From NCBI GenBank assembly GCA_030141605.1, contig JAQGDQ010000008.1, forward strand, positions 1,288,501-1,352,500: a stretch of DNA of 64,000 nucleotides, read 5' to 3'. Position numbers and translations under genes: made by a program. Shown here one piece after another: positions 54,368-64,000 of this stretch. Each line of letters starts with the position of its first letter. The first letter of the stretch is position 1. The notes below the pieces were generated by a model that was not told the DNA's origin, searched no databases, and saw only the letters and a list, made by a program, of their open reading frames with translations. The stretch comes from Tubiluchus corallicola. Taxonomy: Eukaryota; Priapulida; Priapulimorpha; Priapulimorphida; Tubiluchidae.

Positions 54368-56019
54368 TGGCTAAGTCATAATAATATTTATATACGTTTT
54401 TTGCAAGAATTGCCCGTACAAAGGTAACAACTTCGAATCTAGAAAGTTGTTTTTCCAGGATTCTCTCGCGCACGCGCAGGCTACCAGTGAACCAATGCAT
54501 TTACTATGTAAATTATTTACAATCTTAAATTCGAGCTTCGAGAATATTGGTTAATGACGAAATAACTCCAGAACTAGAGGAGACTCAACACAATTGCAAA
54601 GCACACCTTCACGTGAAGTCACTATGAGTAAAAATAATTTTGACACCTTTGATCTTGACCTTTAGTCCCAAAAATCAATGGTTTCCTGGTCATGACGTAC
54701 ACAGGTCCCGCTCAGACCCATCTCTTTGCCAAACTCTCGTTGCGTAGGTAACTATTATTGAAACGTTTAAACTAAATCTCGCTGAAATGAAAGAAATGTA
54801 AAAAGTCTGAGATGATGGCGTCGGACTTGCGATGCATAGATCTCTATCTCAAATCACATCTTCTTTTCTTTGATTTCAAAATTTTAATAACTGAGATTAT
54901 AATATACGTACTTATTTTGGTACTTATTTCGCCACGGTTATTTCTACAATAAAAAACATACGAAGGTCTTGCTTGTCTTATAGGTCTGTTTTAGGTCTTA
55001 TTGTTAATATCAATACAATAACAAGGTTTTAAAATAGCGAGCTTGCTGGGCAAGCACGCGAATGCGACCATAAACTCTAGAGGTCTTAAAGCTGTTACAT
55101 TTTACTTGAGTTCCTGCATATCGTATTTTAGAAGCAAAATTAGCCTTAGTGTAGTATATTTAGTAATACTCAAAGGTCAATATAATTATGTGCAACTATG
55201 ATATCTATAATAATGTTGTCTACTGAGATAATAAACCAACAGCGTTTACAAGGATGTAATGGTTCATCTGTAAAAATCACAAATCTCAGTTAGTGTTTAT
55301 AAACCAGTTTATTCCTCTGACTTCTTATCTGTGGAATTCTTTGCCAGAAAGTTGTCTTCCCATAACTACAGGCTCATGAGATTGCACGAAAAACATCAAC
55401 AGATTCCTCCAACAGTTTTATTAAAAGCAAAAATTTTTCTGGACCTGAATCATCTTTACTTTTTTGTTTTAAATTGCAATGTCTTATGTCTTATCCTATG
55501 CGGACGGATTATATGCTTTGTTCTGAGGCGACAGGCGTTAAAAATGTTTAAGAGCTAATAGGAATTAGTTTACCAAACTATTACAAATTCTGGCGTAATT
55601 TTAAACTATTTCCGATTCTCCCGATTATTAGAAAAGTTAAGTGTAAGGTAAGGTGTGCGCAGTCAGTCCAGCACAGCAAGTGGCTCCTAGGTTTCGTTCC
55701 TTGTATGTTGATTGACAACTTATCCAACTCTAATAGGAGCCATGATATGCAAACGTAATACGATCACATTGTGTTGTTGGACGGTATGCAGGACTGCTTG
55801 GGCTTCTAGGCTATGTAATTTCATTTACTGTGCTCCGCCTGCCGTGGCTGCTAACACGCTGCACTTAACTGGGATGGATGAAGCTTCCTTGTCACATGTG
55901 GTTTTTATTGGCCAGACCAGTGGTTCTTCTCGCTTTTTCACTGACTGTACACCACGGGTATATTTGGCAACCAGCTGATACACATGGGTAGAAAAAAATT
56001 CGCATTGCTATAACATATT

Positions 56020-57090
56020 ATTAGAGCCTATTGTTTCTGTTCGCCAATGGTTTTAGGTTTTACACGTCAAATGTAGACACAGGAAAGTTCAAATGTGACT
56101 TAGGTATGTCAAATGTAGACATAGGAATTTCGAATGTGTTTTGGTAACTCATATGTGACTTAGGTAAGTCAAATATAGACATAGGAATTTCGAATGTGTT
56201 TTGGTATCTCAAATGTGACTTAGGTAAGTCAAATGTACTTTGAATAAATCGGTAATTAACTAATTTAAGTGCAAATTACAAAAAGTTAAAACCAAATTAA
56301 AATTATATTTTATGGTCATGGTGCTATCGGCAGCATCAATCTTTATTATATTTAATTAATTTGCAACTATTTGTATGGACGTTAATACATTTTTCAAATT
56401 TAAAGAAAATGTTTGTTTGATAAGAACACTTAAAAGTGTTGTACATAAATAAGTTAACAATTATAGAATTATTAATATATACACCAATTCTACATTTTAT
56501 TTGTCAACGTTTTACAAAAACATTTTTTGAATTACTAATCAAATCTGAAAAAATTAAAATTGTAATCCATGAACAGTTAATTACCAATTAGTTTTTTAAC
56601 TAATGCATTAGCACTGCATTAATGAATTAGTTTCTCTCAAGAAACATTGTTTATTTTAAGAATGTATTGTTTTCTTTAACAGTGCCAATGGTATGTAAAG
56701 TTTGCAGAATATTAGTGAACTATTAGTAGGCCTATAACGTTGTTATTTTAATTTAAGAGCAATTATTAAATTGAAATTAAAGCAGATTAAATTTAACATC
56801 CTTAAACTTTAAGACCTATCCACATTTGAGATATATATGTCACATTTGACTTGACATGTGTCTACATTTGAATTACCAAAAGCGCTTAAGATTTGTTGAA
56901 AACCATTGTTAACACATTTGAATTACCTAAATCTACATTTGAGTTAACGCAGGTCTACATTTAAAACCTATAATTGTTGTCACTCATGAGTCGTTTTAGA
57001 ACCTATTGTTCCCTTTCATCAATGGCTTTATAACCTATTGTCGTCCATCAGTAGTAATATTGTTGCCGTTTATTAGTGGTTTTAGAGTCA
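56020..57090. mobile_element. Foldback-like element inside a short tandem array
   Basis: The left arm (about 56050-56240) contains a 60-bp tandem repeat (56101-56160, 56161-56220, partial after). The right arm (about 56820-56966) carries the same TCAAATGTAGAC motifs in inverted orientation. The outermost parts are GTTTTACACGTCAAATGTAG on the left and, inverted, GTTTTAAATGTAGAC on the right. Outside the arms an array with units like CCTATTGTT...TCAATGG...TTTTAGA continues on both sides, which suggests insertion into it. No coding frame is present. Confidence 0.6.
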
Positions 57091-57732
57091 CTTTTCCGGA
57101 TAGGGGCGTTTGAGTAAGTGTACTCTCAAAATCTAAAGGCTTCTATGAAGCTTAACTGCCCAGTAATAGAATAGGAGTTAGCATGCATGTTTATAAATTA
57201 TTTGATACTAATGCATATAATAATGTCTTAATCGTTAGACCATTTACGCCTTAACACTGCGTAATGCTGCTATCTGTTGGCAGTCAGTTAAGCTATAAAG
57301 TTATGAGCCATGGGTTATGAGAACTGAGATTTGTTTAGTTCTTTCAAAATCGTAATAACTTTTATTGTCTAATTATAAATGTAACCTAAGTTACGTCTCT
57401 TTATAATAAAGGAGCACTGAGATAATGTTCACTGTCTTCACTTGTACATTTATGTTAAAATATTCCCGTAATCTTCATACTCCAATACACCAATATAAGT
57501 ACCACATTCATTTGCATAGCCTAATACTAGAATATGTCCCCACGCCATATATCGTCAACTGGTGACAATTTAACACCAGACCTGTAATCTAAATTCATTT
57601 TTCTTGATTAAAAAACACTAAAGTGTTAATTAAAATAATATGCAATAGTATATTGACAAATTGGGTAAGTTACACTGAAGAAATTAAACAATCACTAGTA
57701 ATTATTATTTATCATCCAAATGTATGGACACG

Positions 57733-58113
57733 TGGGATGAGTATTCTCCACCGGAAAGCGAATTCGAATCGAATTGCATCTGTGACTTTCGAACTCGAAT
57801 CAAATCGAATTTCACCATTTTCTAATCTGAATTTAACTCAAATTTAATTTTAAAGTTTTTCGAATAAATTTTCAAATTACTAATAAAAAGTGGTCTTGCA
57901 GAGATCATACATACTTCTTGTTTTTGTTCTGGAATAAAAACACTAATAATTTGTTTAAAAACTGTGCGCAGGAAACGCAGTCAAATATGTATTGATTGTA
58001 TGATGTTTCAATTTCTTGATAATAAAGAACTATGTAGTTGAAGGGTGAATTATTCGAATCTATAATTTTAGGTTTTATCGAACGTTCGAACTCCAGCGCT
58101 CGATGCTCACCTA
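57733..58113. mobile_element. hAT-like MITE, copy 2
   Basis: Related to 25286-25590 in the same orientation. It has a left end TGGGATGAGTATTCTCC, TTCGAA-rich subterminal parts, a core AAAAAGTGGTCTTGCAGAGA and a right end GCTCGATGCTCACCTA. The ends are more worn than in copy 1 and no clear target duplication remains. Confidence 0.7.
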
Positions 58114-59180
58114 AAAGTTAGGTGGCACTGTTCTGTTTCTAGTTTAACGTTTCTAGTTTCTAGCCACCTGCATAATGTTCAATATAACCGATCAGTATTA
58201 GAATAAAATGTGCCAATAATTACTTTGGTGCTTGTTGTTTCTTTATTTGCAAACCAAAATTTCCATCTCGTTAACTTTAAAACCTGATGGAGTATTAAAC
58301 AGCAAACGTAAAACTTCCAGACATGTTTTCTCACTAAACTTACCTTCTAGTGTCAACATCAATGGAATGAGCAACCTGCAATAATAAAGGTGCGCAATCT
58401 ATTCAGATAGGGTTAATCACCTGCACCTACGTAAAAGTGTGTTGGAACACACTGATATTGACACAAGATGGATATATAGTGTCAGCGATAAAGGTAGAGC
58501 TGTCTGGATATTAATTTGTTATACATAATGACAGGGCTTTCTTTGATGAGTATAATGAAGGTCCAGTAGGTGCAGAGAAAACAATACTGAAATTGATGTT
58601 ATTAATTGGATCCAATTCCAACGGTTAGAAGTGATTAACACCTGTCTTCTGTCCATGTGCGTTTCTTGCTGTAGTTAGAAATATATCCAACAGTAGTATT
58701 GAAGCATATCAGGAAATTTTAGAACGTTTAAATTGCTAAATTTTGAAAAAACTTTTATGCTTTTTATACTCCGTATAGTTTTAAAGCATATTTTAAGTAT
58801 GGAAATTTCAAGATTGTCAGTTGCCAATATTATCATCTCGCACATACTGCTGTAAAACTGAGTGTTTCGACTAATTGCAACGACATTCACTAAATAGAGT
58901 AGAGTAGAGTATACTTTATTTTGAGTCGGATTATACAAATATCAACTAATAGAAGTTAAAAACTATGCCTATAAAAATATCTTACCTAAAAGTCAGAAAA
59001 AATAATTAAAGCTAACCGAAATTCGCAAATAAGATAGGGCCTAACTAACGTCAATTTCATTCTTAATTACAAGAATGGTGATAATTACAAAAAATCCTTT
59101 CATTAATTTTAATTTTTTCGTGTAAATAAGTACAAATTTAGATTTGCCTCTAGTGGCGTTGGTAGATTCGCAATGCAATT

Positions 59181-59290
59181 TGGAGTCAGTTATGGTAAGG
59201 GGAGTGATTTACAATATAGAAACGTGGTAAAGGCTGAATCTGCTGGAGTCAGTTATGGTAAGGGGAGTGATTTACAATATAGAAACGTGG
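59181..59290. repeat. 47-bp sequence repeated with a 63-bp period
   Basis: TGGAGTCAGTTATGGTAAGG starts identical 47-bp copies at 59181-59227 and 59244-59290. The 63-bp period keeps frame in a 68-codon plus-strand open frame (59173-59379), but no family is recognised and the frame is probably fortuitous. Confidence 0.85.
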
Positions 59291-59476
59291 ACTGGAGTAA
59301 CGAAAATAGAAATGGGCAGGATGGAAAAAATTCAGAAGGAAACGTTACGAAAACTATTATCACTGACGGTGTCACCTAGTTATTTGGTGTGTGGCCGATT
59401 GAACAGAGAATAGATAACAAAAGGTTGATGTTCTTACATAATCTACATGTAGTAAATTCAAGTGAGTCCAGAGATG

Positions 59477-59505
59477 TTGTTGTTGTTGTTGTTGATGATG
59501 ATGAA

Positions 59506-59541
<36 letters not shown>

Positions 59542-59542
59542 A
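59477..59542. repeat. (GTT)n(GAT)n trinucleotide repeat next to the LTR
   Basis: About seven GTT units followed by about sixteen mostly perfect GAT units, ending directly at the outer edge of the BEL/Pao LTR. Confidence 0.95.
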
Positions 59543-59544
59543 AT

Positions 59545-59955
59545 TGTGAGAGACTACTACTTCATGATGCCCAAAGTCAAAAAATTCATGTTTGAGTAGC
59601 TTTATTACGTTTTATCTGTAAAACAAATCATAACAAAATATGACAAACTAATTTGAGCCAAAAAGGAAACAAAGAAATTAATAATAAAGTGAGACTGAAT
59701 AATCAAAATAAACTTACATCATGGCTCTACTACTCTTGACAAATAAATGGTTTAACTGAGACAAAACAACAACAACAACAACTCTCTTAGCCAAGAACAG
59801 ACTGCCAACTAACCAGGTAAACTAGCTCTGTCAGTAGAGCATGACAGAAAGAAGCCAAGTCAAGACTTACATATGAATGCAGTTAAAGGACAGTATAGGG
59901 GGGTTTACAGAATAAGAGAACACTGAACTAATAAAATAACCTAAAATCCTTCACA
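59545..59955 (-). repeat. 3' LTR of the BEL/Pao element
   Basis: On the minus strand it starts TGTGAAGG and ends CTCTCACA, with TGTGA/TCACA inverted tips, 411 bp. An AATAAA signal lies at 59601-59606. The start is fixed by the polypurine tract. The end is inferred from the inverted tip and the abrupt change to the GAT repeat. No second LTR is present to confirm the length. Confidence 0.75.
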
Positions 59956-59968
59956 CCGCCCCCTTAAA
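59956..59968 (-). other. Polypurine tract
   Basis: TTTAAGGGGGCGG on the minus strand, directly before the TGTGAAGG start of the 3' LTR. This would prime plus-strand DNA synthesis of the retroelement. Confidence 0.8.
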
Positions 59969-60021
59969 TGCGACTTTAATTACAAAAGCATTTACCAAAA
60001 TAATTAAGTTTACAACAGAAA

Positions 60022-60384
60022 TTACATGTGTCCTTCAATTAAACATAATTGATTAATATGTTGTCTTAGAATGCCAGAAACTGTCTTCAATGTTGCAAAC
60101 CGCACCAAACCATCTTCATCAGGACTGGCTACTACTACTCTGCCTAGAGCCCAGCTGCTTCGTGGAGTCTGGATGTCTTTAATTAGGACGATGTCACCTT
60201 CTTGGATGTTTTTCTTGGCTCTGTTCCATTTAGACCTTTGCTGGAGCATAACTATATATTCCTTCTTCCACCTTTGCCAAAATATGTTGGCCATATGTTG
60301 AATGTGGTGCCATCTTCTTGAGTACACATCACAGTCGGTGAATTTTCCAGGTGGTAGAGTAGGACCATTGCGCAGCAACAGCAA
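60022..60384 (-). pseudogene. BEL/Pao integrase C-terminal domain (DUF5641-like)
   Basis: A 120-codon open frame. WQRWKKEYIVMLQQRSKW (about residues 36-53) and EGDIVLIKD (62-70) are the features of the C-terminal domain of BEL/Pao integrases. It is separated from the upstream integrase remnant by stops, so its Met is an internal codon and not a true start. The stop lies 54 bp before the polypurine tract, as expected for the polyprotein end. Confidence 0.85.
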
Positions 60385-60399
60385 GTGATTAGGAGTCAG

Positions 60400-60607
60400 A
60401 GGTTCGCAATTGCGAATGTCATCTGAAACTACAGAAATCGGACGACTATTAGGATATTCTCAACCTGACAAAAATATGTGTGTAATGCTTCATCATCTAT
60501 GGTGTGCTTGTCCATGATAAAGGTAAGTGTTCGTTTTACACTCTTTATCAGCCGCCCCCAAACTCCTCCAGTGTGTGGAGACTGAGGAGCATTAAATCGC
60601 CATTCGA
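60400..60607 (-). pseudogene. BEL/Pao integrase core remnant, out of frame
   Basis: Just after the stop of the main frame, a different minus-strand frame carries the conserved G-G-V-W-G-R motif of BEL/Pao integrases around 60548-60570. That frame is interrupted by stops further on. The break coincides with a run of six A on the minus strand near 60612. Confidence 0.7.
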
Positions 60608-63600
60608 TTACCTTTTTTGTAATGCCTTGGAAATGTCCTCATTGTTCCACTGCTCGATCGATCTCTTCAGTTCACGATCTGCTCCAGTTAAATTAGTGCC
60701 ACAATCAGATCGCAGCATCTTGGGTTCGCCTCTTCGACAAACAAATCTTTGGATAGCATTAATTAAGGAGTCACTTTCCATTGTATATAGCCAACGCTGC
60801 CATCTTTCTTGGATACAACTGTCCAATTCATCATCCCAAGACTTCCTGTGAAGTACAGTGGCTTCCTGAAAGAGAAGTTTTCCTCGAACAACATAGAGAG
60901 ATAAGAAGCCCAGGGGATCATACACCGAGCATAAAATGCTCAACATTCCTCTTCTAGTGTAGGGTTTCTGCTTGAGCTTGATTTTGACATAAAAAACGTC
61001 TCTGTGCATGTCCCACTCGACTCCTAAGACTCTCTCTCTAGGTAAATTGTCGTAATGCAAATCCAAAGTTTTGACCGATTTTCCACGTTTCTCTGCTGGT
61101 GTGCTTTCCAAGACTTCTTTCTTGTTGCTCAGCCATTTGGTAAGGTTGAAACCACCTTCAGCTAATAGTGAAGTCATTTGATGAACTAAGTTACAAGCAG
61201 CTTCCACAGTATCAACCGACTTTAAAAAATCATCGATGTAAAAGTTCCGTTCAACAGCCTGGGTTATTTCCTTGTCGTACTTGTCTTCATTGTCAGTGAC
61301 TGTGCGTCCAAGGGCAAAAGAAGAGATACTGGGAGACCATACACCTCCAAAGAGATGAACTGTCATCCGATAAACTTTTACAGTGTCTTCCAGATTTCCG
61401 TCTCTCCAATATAAGAATCTCAGTGGCCTGACACGGACCTGGTAAAACATGGCTTCAATATCTGCCATGACAGCGACGTCCTCCAGATGAAAGCGTATAA
61501 GAACTCCTATGAGCTTGCTAGTCAAGTCAGGACCTTGCAAGACAACGTCGTTAAGTGAGACTCCATTAAACTTGGCCCTGCAGTCGAAACCAATGCGAGT
61601 TTTATCAGGCTTGTTGACATTAAAAACTGGGAAATGAGGGATATACCATGTCTTCCCCATGACGCCTGAATCGTCATCAACTTCTTCTGCATATCCACAA
61701 GTTAACAGATTGGAGATTTCTGCTGAATACTTTTTGTGCAGTTCTGGATGTTTAGAAAGACTGATCTTCAAACTTGATAGTCTGGATTCAGCCATTGGTC
61801 GATTATCCTCCAAATTTGGATCGTGCTCCTTAAAGGGAATGGCTAATTGATAATAGTTATCAGCGGTTTTTTCTATGCTATTTTCCCAGATTTTTAGTGC
61901 ACGCTTGTCTTGTTTTGAGTGAGTTACAGTTTCATCATTGATGCATCTCTCCAATCTCCAAAATTTTTCAACCTGTGTTGACAGTATGTGATCATTGTTT
62001 ATGTCGACGTGAGCGTAATTGGCTACGTAACATAATGATTGGCTGCCGCCCCCTATGGGCCCGTTTAGAGTCCATCCGAGTGCAGTTCTGATGGCATAAG
62101 GATCCATTGGTGAAGAACCAAGTCTCACCTCAAGAGGTGCCAAGGCAACCGGTACATCCTGTCCAATGAGAAGCATGACACAGTTAAAGTCTACATCAGG
62201 AAATGAGAGGTCACTGAGATGATCTAAAGTGGACAAATCAGTCTTTTTAACAATACTCTCTGTGAGGCTTGGAAAGGCATCTATGGCATAAACTGTATTC
62301 AGTTTAACAGCTTCTTTGGCCTCTCCACAGTTGTTGCCTCTTACTGTAAGAGAAATTTTCTCAGCTGATGTAGTCTGCTTCTGACCTAATGTGGAAAGCA
62401 TCAACGATGTTTTATGTCCTTTTAGACCTAGTAGCTTCAAAAGTCTTTTACAGCAAAAGGAACGATTGCTTCCCCCATCCAGAAAAGCATAAGTAGATAT
62501 GGACTTTGTGCTGCCTTCAGACGTAACAGTTACGGCGACAACTGGCAAAACAATTTTTTCCTTTATAGAAAGTGCAGATGATGCACATACTGTGGCATCA
62601 GCTTCCATTGCCTCACTGGTTTGTGTGCCCTTTTGCTTGCTTGCATCTGATGGCAACCAACTTTCCAATGCTGCATGGAGTAAGTCAGAATGCCTTCTTT
62701 TGCAATTGGCCTGATTGCATCCTTGTCTTCGACACTGCGCTGCTCTATGTCTGCCAGGATTTAGACAATTGAAACAAAGATGTTTTTTCTTGACGTATTG
62801 GAGACGAGCATCATCTGTCATTTTCTTGAATTTTCCACATGCTCTAAGATGGTGATTTTCCTTACACATCAGACATGTCTTTGAAGCTGGCTGGTCAGGT
62901 CTCTTCTCTTTACTTGGAGTTACAACTGAAGAACTCGAATAGCTGACAAAACTGTTTACGGGATCCTTCCTGTTTTTGTAATCTTTGGCATTATCGCTGC
63001 CTCGCTTACTGACCTTTCGAGTGTCAGACAAGCAGCCATACACAGGATGAGACATCTCTTCAGAAACTTCTTGAACAAAGTTCTTTACATCAAACATGTC
63101 TGGGTTCCTATGTTCTGATCTTGCAGTTTGAGTAACCTTAGTCTGCCATCTGCTTTGATATTTGTATGGTAGCTTTTTGATCACGTCCAAGATGTTCGCT
63201 TGAGTGTTAAGCTCCCCGAGACTATTCATTGACCATAGTGTCTCTATACAACTATTTAGCAGATCAGAAAAGTCACGTAGCTTCTCTGGTTCACTTGGCA
63301 TAATGCTTCCAAACTCTTTTAATTTGTTTACCCAGGCTTGTGTTATGATGTAGGGCTGGCCAAAGCGTTCTGCCAACAATCGCTTAGCATGGGCATATGC
63401 AGTGTGTGGTTCCATATAGTTGCACCTTTCAATGACTTGCTTAGCCCTGCCTGTGCACAATTGTAGTAGACGACTAAACCTTGCAGACTCATCTGTAGTG
63501 TAGCACTCTATGCTAGCCTCTAGTCTTCTCATAAAACGCCAGTAATGTAATGGATTGCCGTCAAAAACTTCAACTTCTACTTTAGGCAAATGTAGTGTCT

Positions 63601-63840
63601 GGTAGATACTATTCTGCTGTCTTTGACCTTCCATCATAAAGTTGATCATAGCACTGAGGTCAGGATTGTGTGATGTGGACGGCTCATCCATAATATTAGC
63701 TGCAAATCTGGGAGTAGAACCCTCCATATGAATATTGTTGCCGTTCGTTGGAGATGCACGATGTGGAATAAAATGTGGAGCCATTGCACTCAAGTTTCTC
63801 ATCTGTCTACTGGGAGGCATATTTTCAGAGCGATTTTCAT
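60608..63840 (-). pseudogene. BEL/Pao gag-pro-RT with truncated integrase
   Basis: Continuous frame, numbered here from the Met at 63961. The gag capsid-like (DUF1759-type) region is about residues 120-300, opening with LPKVEVEVFDGNPLHYW. Cys/His zinc-knuckle clusters lie at about 363-424. An aspartic protease with the LDGGS active-site loop (Asp495) follows, with DUF1758-like sequence to about 635. RT spans about 760-960, with the first catalytic Asp in ADIEAMFYQ (834) and YIDD at 908-911. A connection domain with SVYDPLGFL (1012-1020) comes next. At about 1056-1060 the frame passes directly into integrase core sequence (RRGEP...RSDCGTN), so RNase H and the integrase zinc-binding part are absent. 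It stops at 60608. The element cannot be complete. Confidence 0.9.
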
Positions 63841-64000
63841 GTTTGAATTTTCGAAAGTCATGCATGAATGGTTGTACACGTGTCTGATATATTTGTCTCC
63901 AAACATCTACATAACGAGAAAAATGCGATGCTTCATGGCGACGCAGCACGTCCATATTCATCCAAGGCTTCTGCTGACCAATAAAGTGTACTACCTTGAC
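63841..64000 (-). CDS. Glycogenin-like GT8 segment (partial, open at the right edge)
   Basis: Translated from the window edge, the frame reads V-K-V-V-H-F-I-G-x-x-K-P-W before the first Met at 63961. This is the late catalytic-domain signature of glycogenin (KVVHFxGxxKPW). It continues to HFSRYVDVWRQIYQTRVQPF, matching the helix that follows in glycogenin (H-x-x-F/Y...W-x-x-I/L-F/Y...V-x-P). Glycogenin starts glycogen synthesis by glucosylating itself. The remainder of the protein would be right of the window. The frame runs without stop into the BEL/Pao gag. The boundary (about 63800-63845) and any splice donor are uncertain. It could be a host exon hit by the element, a captured fragment or an assembly join. 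Confidence 0.65.

Larger units (their letters stand above)
44174..59544. other. Gene-free stretch upstream of the twitchin-like gene
   Basis: 15 kb between the predicted first coding exon and the BEL/Pao LTR. It must contain the promoter and any 5' untranslated exons of the minus-strand gene, but I cannot place them. Repeats and element remnants in it are listed separately. I see nothing definable in about 45310-46820, 46880-48455, 48600-53020, 54370-56020, 57090-57730 and 58115-59180. Confidence 0.6.
59545..63850 (-). mobile_element. BEL/Pao LTR retrotransposon, damaged, 3' part complete
   Basis: Read on the minus strand the order is gag, zinc knuckles, protease, reverse transcriptase, a fragment of integrase core, an integrase C-terminal fragment, polypurine tract and 3' LTR. 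The DUF1759-type gag and the YIDD RT are characteristic of BEL/Pao. Damage seen: an in-frame deletion between RT and integrase near 60790, a frame break in the A-run near 60612, and stops between 60400 and 60600. The gag N-terminus is replaced by glycogenin-like sequence. The 5' LTR and primer-binding site are not in the window. Confidence 0.9.

Overview
The window is genomic DNA from an animal, most likely a protostome invertebrate. It is AT-rich, has GT-AG introns, and carries one large muscle gene whose layout matches the N-terminal part of twitchin/projectin (C. elegans unc-22, Drosophila bt). It also contains a BEL/Pao retroelement, several decayed DNA transposons and many simple repeats. 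I cannot assign the species.

The main gene lies on the minus strand from about 44173 down to 3345 and continues past the left edge. I could join 21 coding exons by hand with consensus splice sites and matching phases. They total 3822 nt, exactly 1274 codons, with no internal stop. The protein begins at an ATG at 44171 and has eight Ig I-set domains. These are followed by an acidic linker, a 210-residue lysine/glutamate repeat in one exon (9381-10010), a Pro/Lys/Glu-rich linker, and a conserved-looking stretch ending at 3345. This matches the known projectin order of eight Ig domains then a PEVK-like spring. The later Ig/FnIII repeats and the kinase would lie left of the window. Exon 2 is only 13 nt, and a 20.4-kb intron (22900-43303) separates it from exon 3.

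Introns hold a Tigger/pogo-like remnant (12065-13097), a pogo-like MITE with a strong internal hairpin (15123-15650), a hAT-like MITE (25286-25590), a 208-bp duplication flanking exon 18, and a dense set of micro- and minisatellites at 34-41.7 kb.

The region 44.2-59.5 kb has no gene I can support. It holds a pentamer satellite just upstream of the gene start, a CT tract, a second hAT-like MITE copy, a foldback-like element and a degenerate hAT-like element.

The right end (59545-64000, minus strand) is a damaged BEL/Pao element with 3' LTR, polypurine tract, gag, protease, RT and parts of the integrase. RNase H and the start of the integrase are missing at an in-frame join. At the right edge its open frame runs without a stop into a glycogenin-like GT8 segment, giving a chimeric frame of at least 1130 codons. 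That chimera and the K/E-repeat spring are the two observations most worth following up.
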